Under the pieces are notes generated by a model. The model worked only from the letters and a program-made list of their open reading frames with translations. It was not told where the DNA came from and searched no databases. From Akkermansiaceae bacterium (GTDB lineage: Bacteria > Verrucomicrobiota > Verrucomicrobiia > Verrucomicrobiales > Akkermansiaceae): DNA of 11,766 bases. Shown here piece by piece: positions 6,207-11,766 of the stretch. The stretch spans positions 1 through 11,766 of the forward strand of contig JAHDGN010000007.1 in NCBI GenBank assembly GCA_020627645.1. Reading direction: 5' to 3'. Position numbers and translations under genes: made by a program. The first letter of the stretch is position 1. Every line of letters starts with the position of its first letter.

Positions 6207-8366
6207 ATGTCGAAAATCGCAACAGCCCCAACCCGATCTGTTCCTCTGGAGCGGACTCGGAATATTGGGATTGCTGCGCATATCGACGCTGGTAAGACGA
6301 CCCTCACTGAAAGGATCCTGTTTTATACAGGGATGATTCATCGGATTGGTGAAGTGCACGATGGTGCAACGACCACCGATCATATGGAGCAGGAGCGGGA
6401 GCGCGGAATTACCATTACGTCAGCTGCTGTTACTTGTGAGTGGGAGCAGCAGATTGAGGAGGGGGTTTCCAAGCTTTTTTCAGGCGACCGCCAACGGATT
6501 AACATTATTGATACGCCTGGGCACGTTGACTTTACCGCCGAGGTTGAGAGATCGCTCCGTGTGTTAGACGGTGCGATCGTTGTTTTTTGTGGGGTTGCAG
6601 GTGTGCAACCACAGTCGGAGACGGTTTGGCGTCAGGCGACGACTTATCAGGTTCCTCGTATTGTCTTTGTCAATAAGATGGATCGAGTGGGTGCTGATTT
6701 TGGCGCGGCTGTTAAAGAAGTTGAGGATAAATTAGGGGCATCGACAGTTCGTATTCTGATTCCAATAGGGTCTGAGGATAATCTTAAGGGGCAGATTGAT
6801 GTTCTGAACAAAAGGGCGGTTCTCTACAAGGATGATGATGTCCTTGGATCGACCTATGACTTGTCTGATTTAGACGCCGAGATGGCTTCGGTGGCCGAGG
6901 AGGCCTATGCAGAAATTCTCGAGAAGGTTGCAGACTGTGACGAGATTCTGGCTGAGAAGTTCTTGTTGGAGGAGCCAATTTCGGTGAATGATCTCAAGGC
7001 GGGATTGAGAAGGGCAACAATCGCCAACAAGTTAGTTCCGATTGCTGGAGGTTCTGCTTTTAAGAATAAGGGGGTTCAGTATCTCCTCGACGCTGTTGTT
7101 GATTATCTTCCCAGCCCGATCGAGATTCCGCCCGCCGAGGGGATGGATCCAAAGAATGAGGAGAAAGTCGTCACGGTTGAGACGTCTGATTCCGAGAAAT
7201 TTTGTGCGTTAGCTTTCAAAATTTGGTCTGATAGATACTTTGGGAAATTAGTCTTTTTCAGGGTCTACAGTGGGACTGTCTCGAAGGGAGACATGATCTA
7301 TAATCCGAGGACGCAGCAGAAGGAAAGGGTAGGCCGTTTGATCCAGGTCCAGGCTGACAAGCATGACGAAATTGAGACTTGTTTTGCTGGGGACATTGCC
7401 GCTCTTGTTGGTTTGAAAAATGTTCAGACTGGGGACACGCTTTCGCACCAGCAGGCTGGAGTTCTTCTCGAGCCCCCAAATTTTCCAGAGCCTGTCATTT
7501 CGATGGCTGTTGAGCCTAAGACGAAGGCCGACTCGGATAAGTTAGCCAACGGTTTGGAGCGGCTTTCGGATGAGGATCCGACGTTTGTTGTTCGGACAGA
7601 TGATGAGACTGGGCAAACAATTATTGCGGGAATGGGTGAGCTGCATCTTGAGGTAATCGTCGATCGTCTCAAGAGGGAGTTTGGCGTGCAAGCGAATGTT
7701 GGTAAGCCGCAGATTGCCTACCGTGAGACTATCACGGCTCGGGCCAAGGCAGAAGGGAAGTTTATTCGGGATGCTGCAACTGGAGGTAAGGCAGCCTATG
7801 GTCACGTCGTTTTGGAAGTGAAGCCCAACAAACAGGGCGAGGGGGTAACGATTGAGGATTCGGTTACGGCGGGCGCGATCCCTAAGGAGTTTATACCGGC
7901 AGTCATGCAGGGGATCCGAGAGGCGATGATCAATGGTCTGGTCGCTGGTTTTCCGGTTGTGGATATCCACGTTAATGTCCTGGATGGAACTTTTCACGAG
8001 GTCGATTCGAGCGATAATTCTTTCAAGATTGCGGCGATTTTCGCAATTAAAGAAGCGCTCAAACAGGCTTCCTCAATTTTACTCGAGCCCATTATGGATG
8101 TCGAAATTGCGACTCCTGATGAGTTCCAGGGAGATATTATGGGCGATCTCAACCGGCGCCGTGGTCAGATCCAGGAGATCGTTGCCAAAGGGCCAGTTGC
8201 AAATTTGTCTGCCAATGTTCCTCTTGCTGAGATGTTTGGGTATTCCACCGATGTGCGCACCCTTTCGTCGGGTCGCGCCTCATACTCGATGGAGCCGAGC
8301 TGTTTTGAGGAAGTGCCTCGTAATGTTGTAGAAAAACTCCTCGCTGAGCGTGGGGGGGGATATTAA
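6207..8366 (+). CDS. fusA: Translation elongation factor G
   Basis: A 719-residue EF-G, the GTPase that drives translocation and, with RRF, ribosome recycling. All GTP-binding motifs are present: AHIDAGKTT (24-32), the switch region with RGITITSAA (66-74), DTPGH (102-106), NKMD (156-159) and GSA (282-284). Domain IV segments (KPQIAYRETI, GGKAAYGHVVLEV) and the domain V segment GDLNRRRGQIQ are seen near the C-terminus. Compared with E. coli EF-G, about seven extra residues lie between the switch region and DTPGH (EWEQQIEEGVSKLFSGDRQR), which accounts for part of its slightly greater length. The gene sits between rpsG and rpsJ; no tuf gene follows. No Shine-Dalgarno sequence precedes the ATG. 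It looks intact and canonical rather than a specialised EF-G2. Confidence 0.98.
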   Translation: MSKIATAPTRSVPLERTRNIGIAAHIDAGKTTLTERILFYTGMIHRIGEVHDGATTTDHMEQERERGITITSAAVTCEWEQQIEEGVSKLFSGDRQRINIIDTPGHVDFTAEVERSLRVLDGAIVVFCGVAGVQPQSETVWRQATTYQVPRIVFVNKMDRVGADFGAAVKEVEDKLGASTVRILIPIGSEDNLKGQIDVLNKRAVLYKDDDVLGSTYDLSDLDAEMASVAEEAYAEILEKVADCDEILAEKFLLEEPISVNDLKAGLRRATIANKLVPIAGGSAFKNKGVQYLLDAVVDYLPSPIEIPPAEGMDPKNEEKVVTVETSDSEKFCALAFKIWSDRYFGKLVFFRVYSGTVSKGDMIYNPRTQQKERVGRLIQVQADKHDEIETCFAGDIAALVGLKNVQTGDTLSHQQAGVLLEPPNFPEPVISMAVEPKTKADSDKLANGLERLSDEDPTFVVRTDDETGQTIIAGMGELHLEVIVDRLKREFGVQANVGKPQIAYRETITARAKAEGKFIRDAATGGKAAYGHVVLEVKPNKQGEGVTIEDSVTAGAIPKEFIPAVMQGIREAMINGLVAGFPVVDIHVNVLDGTFHEVDSSDNSFKIAAIFAIKEALKQASSILLEPIMDVEIATPDEFQGDIMGDLNRRRGQIQEIVAKGPVANLSANVPLAEMFGYSTDVRTLSSGRASYSMEPSCFEEVPRNVVEKLLAERGGGY

Positions 8367-8395
8367 ACGCGAAAAAATATTAGAACCTTTTCATC

Positions 8396-8701
8396 ATGAA
8401 CCAAAAAATCCGCATTCGCCTTCGTGCCTTTGATCATCGTGCAATCGACCGCTCGACTGTTGAGATTGTTGAGACCGCTAAGCGGACTGGAGCAAAAGTC
8501 GCTGGTCCTGTGCCTCTTCCAACCAGGGTTGAGAAATTTTCTGTGAATAGTTCCGTTCACGTCAATAAAAAGTCAGCAGACCAATTCGAGGTGAGAACCC
8601 ACAAGCGTTTGTTGGATATCGTTGACCCGACGGCCCGGACTGTGGATGAGCTCAAGAAATTGAACCTTCCAGCGGGTGTTGATATTCAGATCCATATTTA
8701 A
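8396..8701 (+). CDS. rpsJ: 30S ribosomal protein S10
   Basis: A 101-residue S10 (NusE), a 30S head protein that also joins the NusB antitermination complex. Recognised by the start QKIRIRLRAFDHRAIDRS, the AGPVPLPTRVEKFSV segment (36-50), the SVHVNKKSADQFEVRTHKR loop (53-71) and a C-terminus ending GVDIQIHI. The loop is usually R-S-P-H-V-x-K; here it reads S-S-V-H-V-N-K, a mild variation. It follows fusA by only 29 bases, leaving no room for the long L4-binding leader known before rpsJ in E. coli, so it is probably transcribed from the rpsL promoter. Confidence 0.98.
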   Translation: MNQKIRIRLRAFDHRAIDRSTVEIVETAKRTGAKVAGPVPLPTRVEKFSVNSSVHVNKKSADQFEVRTHKRLLDIVDPTARTVDELKKLNLPAGVDIQIHI

Positions 8702-8739
8702 TTTTTGTAATAATAATCTTTAGCTCTCGAAAAAGAATC

Positions 8740-9396
8740 ATGTCTCTTGGAATTCTCGGAAAAAAAGTAGGAATGACCCGTGTTTTCGATACGGAAACAG
8801 GCGCTATGGTTCCTGTCACCGTCGTTGACGTGAATGGGAACGAGTTTCTTCAGGTGAAAACGACAGAGAGCGATGGCTACTCAGCTATCCAGGTCGCTTT
8901 CGACGATCAGAAAGAGCGCCGGCTCAATCTTCCGAACCGCACTCACCAGGCCAAGCAGGGAGCGTCTGCACCTAAGAAGTTGGTTCAGGAGTTTCGTTTT
9001 GAGAATGATGATCAGCTTCCAAACAAGGATGAAGGGCATCCAGGTGCAGCTCTTTTCGAGGATGGTCAGTGGGTCGATGTGATCGGGACTACCAAGGGGA
9101 AAGGTTTCCAGGGGAACGTCAAGCGTCACAATCATAATGGTCAACCTGATGGTCATGGACATATGATGCATCGCCGGACAGGTGCCATTGGTGCGGGCTC
9201 AACACCTGCACGGGTTTGGAAAAATCAAAAGATGCCAGGGCACGATGGGGTTGTTCGTCGCACAACCCAGAATCTCAAGGTGGTTCAGGTTCGGGCTGAG
9301 GACGGAGTTCTCTTGATCTCAGGATCGTTGCCTGGTCACAATGGTTCGTATGTTACAATCAGGCCGGCTCTGAAGAAGAGCGTGGTAGCTAAGTAA
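8740..9396 (+). CDS. rplC: 50S ribosomal protein L3
   Basis: A 218-residue L3, an early-assembling 50S protein whose extension approaches the peptidyl-transferase centre. Recognised by LGILGKKVGMTRVFD at the start, DVIGTTKGKGFQGNVKRH (108-125), and the extension loop GHGHMMHRRTGAIGAGSTPARVW followed by KKMPGH-like KNQKMPGHDG. The C-terminal KVVQVRAEDGVLLISGSLPG is also typical. rplD follows after 30 bases. The 38-base leader before it has no strong Shine-Dalgarno sequence, only AAAAAGAATC near the start. Confidence 0.98.
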   Translation: MSLGILGKKVGMTRVFDTETGAMVPVTVVDVNGNEFLQVKTTESDGYSAIQVAFDDQKERRLNLPNRTHQAKQGASAPKKLVQEFRFENDDQLPNKDEGHPGAALFEDGQWVDVIGTTKGKGFQGNVKRHNHNGQPDGHGHMMHRRTGAIGAGSTPARVWKNQKMPGHDGVVRRTTQNLKVVQVRAEDGVLLISGSLPGHNGSYVTIRPALKKSVVAK

Positions 9397-9426
9397 GAAA
9401 AATTTAATAGAAAAGACCCACAAGTC

Positions 9427-10066
9427 ATGTCTGCATTCACAATTCAAGACGCTGAAAAGGCAAATATTCAGGTGGTCGCCGATGGTTCCAAAGGAGACCA
9501 GGCTGTTCACGATTTAGTTGTTGCCTATCAAGCAAATCGCCGTTCTGGAACCGCTCACACCAAGACTAGGGGAGAGGTCCGTGGGACCGGTAAGAAAATG
9601 TATCGTCAGAAGGGGACTGGAAATGCACGTCACGGGGACCGGGGGGCGCCGATTTTCGGTGGGGGGGGAGTCGCGTTTGGAACATCGCCCACCACACGCG
9701 CCCCCCGCGTTTGGACCACGTAACCGTTCCTATGCGAAGACTGTTCCAAAGAAGGTTCGCACCTTAGCCTTAAGGAGGGTGTTGGGTGAAAAAATCAACG
9801 CAGGTGCCGTTCTTAATCTTGCGTCTCTGGAAGTTCCTTCGGGAAAGACGAAGGATTTTGTCAAGGCCGTCTCTGAGGTGACTGATGCTCAAAAGGTTCT
9901 TATTGTTGGTGCTGAGTTCACCGAGGAAACTTACCGGGCAGAAAGGAATTTGACGACGATCAAACTTCAAACTGCTGAAGAGGTGAATGTTGAGGAAATC
10001 CTCTTTTTTGACGTCGTTGTCATTGTTGATGATGCGCTTGAAACACTTGCCAAAAGAACTGCTTAG
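9427..10066 (+). pseudogene. rplD: 50S ribosomal protein L4, reading frame broken by 34 extra bases
   Basis: L4 binds 23S rRNA, and its loop lines the peptide exit tunnel; in E. coli it also represses the S10 operon. As written, the frame from ATG 9427 stops at 9721-9723 after 98 residues, and the rest of L4 continues in the +1 frame to the stop at 10064-10066. Residues 1-85 are good L4 (RTKTRGEVRGTGKKMYRQ-like, QKGTGNARHGDRGAPIF, then GGGGVAFG). The +1 frame resumes at PRNRSYAKTVPKKVRTLALR and ends with VNVEEILFFDVVVIVDDALE. Deleting 34 bases between the two copies of CGCGTTTGGA restores one frame of exactly 201 residues, the length of E. coli L4. The 13 residues read after Gly85 (TSPTTRAPRVWTT) are foreign to L4. 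L4 is expected to be needed, so an error in the sequence is the leading explanation; see the findings. Confidence 0.9.
9672..9715 (+). repeat. 10-base direct repeat bounding the extra segment in rplD
   Basis: CGCGTTTGGA occurs at 9672-9681 and again at 9706-9715, with 24 bases between (9682-9705), so one unit is 34 bases. Both copies end in the codon GGA, the first in the L4 start frame and the second in the +1 frame. The 24 bases between them partly repeat, in inverted form, the sequence at 9640-9663: 9698-9707 is complementary to 9640-9649 over 10 bases, and 9688-9693 to 9658-9663 over 6. Confidence 0.85.
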
Positions 10067-10081
10067 TAGACCGAACACACC

Positions 10082-10366
10082 ATGAGAGATATTTACCAAG
10101 TTATAGATACGGTCCGTATGTCTGAGAAGGCTTCACTTCTTCAGGAGCAGGAGAATACTTATACATTCAAGGTCAATCGTTCCGCTAATAAGATTGAGAT
10201 CAAGAAGGCGGTCGAAAAGCACTTTAAGGTCAAGGTGCTTGATGTCCGGACCTGTAACTATGCAGGAAAGAGTAAGCGTAAGCGCCGGGCGGATGCCGGT
10301 CGGACTTCTGCTTGGAAGAAAGCAATTGTCCGTTTGAAAGATGGGGACTCATTGGACCTCTTCTAA
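10082..10366 (+). CDS. rplW: 50S ribosomal protein L23
   Basis: A 94-residue L23, which sits at the polypeptide exit and provides the docking site for trigger factor and SRP. Recognised by VRMSEKASLLQEQENTYTFK (about 11-30), the helix NKIEIKKAVEKHFKVKVLDV (36-55), a short basic loop (GKSKRKRRADAGRTSAWKKA) and the final strand IVRLKDGDSLDLF. It follows rplD by 15 bases, the tightest gap in this operon. It has no Shine-Dalgarno sequence (ACCGAACACACC precedes ATG), so its translation may depend on that of rplD. If rplD is truly broken, this gene's expression could also suffer. Confidence 0.97.
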   Translation: MRDIYQVIDTVRMSEKASLLQEQENTYTFKVNRSANKIEIKKAVEKHFKVKVLDVRTCNYAGKSKRKRRADAGRTSAWKKAIVRLKDGDSLDLF

Positions 10367-10402
10367 TCACTAAAATTTTTGACGTATTCAATTTTCAACT
10401 GA

Positions 10403-10409
10403 GAAAGGA
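10403..10409 (+). promoter_or_regulatory. rplB: Shine-Dalgarno sequence of rplB
   Basis: GAAAGGA lies eight bases before ATG 10418, a normal spacing. It stands out because most other starts in this operon lack such a site; only rpsS has a weak AAGAAG near its start. Confidence 0.7.
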
Positions 10410-10417
10410 TTTAACCC

Positions 10418-11260
10418 ATGCCTCTGAAAAGTTTTAAACCAGTCACGCCGGCAAATCGTTATAAGATGTTGCCTGCATTCGACGAAATTACGAAGTCCAC
10501 CCCCGAAAAGAGCCTTCTTGAGGTCAAGAAGCGTTCTGGTGGGCGAAACAACCAAGGACGTATCACTTGTCGTCACATTGGTGGTGGACACAAAAAGAAG
10601 TATCGCCTTATTGATTTCAAGCGCACAAAGCGTGATATCGAGGCGACTGTCATTGGAATCGAATATGATCCGAATCGGACATGTCGAATTGCCCTTCTTG
10701 AATACACTGACGGAACAAAGGCTTATATCCTTGCGCCATCGGGACTGACAGATGGGGACAAGGTAAGCTCTGGGGAGAATGTTGAGCCTAAGGTTGGGAA
10801 TGCAATGCCTCTCAAGAGTGTTCCCCTCGGAACTGCGGTTCATAATATTGAGCTTCGGCCTGGAAATGGGGGGAAGGTTGCCCGGTCAGCTGGACAGCAG
10901 GCTGTTTTGACTTCGCGTGATGCTGGGTATGCTCTCATTAAGATGCCTTCTGGTGAAATTCGGAAGTTTCATGAGGAGTGCTACGCAACCATTGGAACGG
11001 TGGGTAACCGGGACCACATGAATGAGGTTTCTGGGAAGGCTGGTCGTTCTCGTTGGCAAGGTAAGCGCCCGACTGTCAGGGGAATGTGTATGAACCCAGT
11101 GGACCACCCGAATGGTGGTGGTGAAGGTAAGTCGAAGTCTGGTGGTGGGCGTCAGCACTTGAAGTCGCCATGGGGCCACACAAAGGGGCAGAAGACCCGC
11201 CGGAAGCATAAAAACAGTACTTTCATCGTTGAGGACCGTCGTAAGTCGAAGCGTAAGTAA
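10418..11260 (+). CDS. rplB: 50S ribosomal protein L2
   Basis: A 280-residue L2, which stabilises the subunit interface and peptidyl-transferase region. Recognised by the N-terminal KSFKPVTPANRYK, GGRNNQGRITCRHIGGGHKK (41-60), YRLIDFKRTKRDI, the central IELRPGNGGKVARSAGQQA (144-162) and the C-terminal MNPVDHPNGGGEG (225-237), followed by SPWGHTKGQKTRRKHK. His230, matching the E. coli histidine studied in peptide-bond formation, is kept. The second histidine of the usual D-H-P-H-G-G-G-E-G motif is Asn232 here. The 51-base gap before it is the widest in the operon, and it has a clear Shine-Dalgarno sequence. The length is close to that of E. coli L2 (273). Confidence 0.98.
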   Translation: MPLKSFKPVTPANRYKMLPAFDEITKSTPEKSLLEVKKRSGGRNNQGRITCRHIGGGHKKKYRLIDFKRTKRDIEATVIGIEYDPNRTCRIALLEYTDGTKAYILAPSGLTDGDKVSSGENVEPKVGNAMPLKSVPLGTAVHNIELRPGNGGKVARSAGQQAVLTSRDAGYALIKMPSGEIRKFHEECYATIGTVGNRDHMNEVSGKAGRSRWQGKRPTVRGMCMNPVDHPNGGGEGKSKSGGGRQHLKSPWGHTKGQKTRRKHKNSTFIVEDRRKSKRK

Positions 11261-11291
11261 TTTAAAAATTTATCACTAACCAAGAAGAATC

Positions 11292-11561
11292 ATGGGACGT
11301 TCACTGAAAAAAGGGCCATATGTTGACCAGAAGCTTTTGGCAAAGATCGATGCAGCCGTGGAGGCGGGAAATAAGAAGCCGATTAAGACTTGGAGTCGTC
11401 GCTCGATGATTACTCCTGATTTCGTGGGGCTTAACTTTGCGGTTCACAATGGGAAAACTTTCGTTCCCGTTTTTGTTACTGAGAATATGGTGGGTCACAA
11501 ATTGGGTGAGTTCTCGCCAACTCGGATTTTCAAGGCCCATGGGGGAATTGGTAAGAAATAA
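11292..11561 (+). CDS. rpsS: 30S ribosomal protein S19
   Basis: An 89-residue S19, a 30S head protein that forms a complex with S13 and contacts the A-site finger. Recognised by MGRSLKKGPYVDQKLLAKID at the start, KPIKTWSRRSMITPDFVGL (about 30-48), the FAVHNGKTFVPVFVTENMVGHKLGEFSPTR core (as AVHNGKTF and MVGHKLGEF) and a basic end. It follows rplB by 31 bases. In most bacteria rplV would come next; here a different reading frame starts 21 bases downstream. Confidence 0.98.
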   Translation: MGRSLKKGPYVDQKLLAKIDAAVEAGNKKPIKTWSRRSMITPDFVGLNFAVHNGKTFVPVFVTENMVGHKLGEFSPTRIFKAHGGIGKK

Positions 11562-11582
11562 GTTAAAGTAGATTTTCTCGCT

Positions 11583-11766
11583 ATGCGTTTACTGAACATC
11601 ACAGTCTTAAGCATTGGGGCACTTGTCCTTGGTGTCTTGTCTGCTGGTGGTCAGGAGACAAGGATGGAGCGCCTCGAGCGAGAGAACCGGAAGCTCAAAC
11701 TTCAATTAGATAGTGTCAGAGAGAGTCTAGGTCAGGCTCTCGAGAGGGAGGATCGCAAAACTAAGG
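11583..11766 (+). CDS. Exported coiled-coil protein of unknown function (N-terminal part)
   Basis: The frame is open from ATG 11583 to the window edge (61 codons, no stop). Residues 1-24 look like a signal peptide: MRLL, then a hydrophobic run NITVLSIGALVLGVLSAGG, with cleavage plausible after Ala21-Gly22. There is no lipobox cysteine. From about residue 28 the sequence becomes highly charged with leucines at heptad-like spacing (MERLERENRKLKLQLDSVRE, SLGQALERED), typical of a coiled coil. It resembles no ribosomal protein and is not the start of L22. It begins 21 bases after rpsS on the same strand, so it is probably co-transcribed. No Shine-Dalgarno sequence is visible, as for its ribosomal neighbours. 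Function unknown; periplasmic or envelope location is inferred. Confidence 0.7.
   Translation, partial: MRLLNITVLSIGALVLGVLSAGGQETRMERLERENRKLKLQLDSVRESLGQALEREDRKTK

Noticed and set aside
8367..8395. An L4-binding leader before rpsJ
   Set aside because: The gap is 29 bases, A/T-rich and without a hairpin, far shorter than the E. coli S10 leader.
9427..9723. A stand-alone short 98-residue L4 variant
   Set aside because: Its last 13 residues come from the inserted segment, and the remainder of L4 follows at once in the next frame; a functional short form is not supported.
9518..10066. A separate 182-residue gene on the + strand in the +1 frame
   Set aside because: Only the part after about 9713 is L4-like; the earlier residues are an out-of-frame reading of rplD. 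It is the second half of the broken rplD, not a new gene.

Overview
The window looks like a chromosomal segment of a Gram-negative bacterium, most likely a member of the Verrucomicrobiota. This rests on an outer-membrane porin end, on periplasmic and lipoprotein signals, on a large PDZ/helical-repeat protein of a type I associate with the Planctomycetes-Verrucomicrobia group, and on a str operon that runs straight into the S10 operon without tuf. The phylum is an inference. All recognised genes are on the + strand.

Region 1 (1-2352) is a tight, overlapping cluster for a flavin-based extracytoplasmic redox system. It holds the C-terminal end of a beta-barrel porin, an exported FMN-binding-domain protein with the threonine that receives covalent FMN, a two-helix PepSY-associated membrane protein, and an ApbE-type FAD:protein FMN transferase lipoprotein that should attach the FMN. 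Region 2 (2409-4868) is one large exported protein with a PDZ domain, a helical middle and HEAT-like repeats. In this half of the window, much of the coding strand is extremely G-rich and C-poor.

Region 3 (4869-5285) is a 417-base non-coding gap. It has a hairpin behind the large gene, a good sigma70-type promoter (TTGTCA-16-TATAGT) and a roughly 215-base, potentially structured leader. Region 4 (5286-11561) is a long ribosomal operon: rpsL, rpsG, fusA, rpsJ, rplC, rplD, rplW, rplB, rpsS, with gaps of 15-51 bases. Most of these genes have AU-rich leaders without a Shine-Dalgarno sequence; rplB is the clear exception.

The most notable anomaly is in rplD (ribosomal protein L4). The reading frame is broken by exactly 34 extra bases bounded by a 10-base direct repeat. 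Removing one unit restores a 201-residue L4. The extra bases are partly an inverted copy of the sequence just upstream, and the repeat places identical GGA codons at the two possible junctions. A sequencing or assembly artefact is the most likely cause, but a real mutation or ribosome bypassing is testable. The second surprise is at the right edge: where rplV normally follows rpsS, an exported coiled-coil protein begins.
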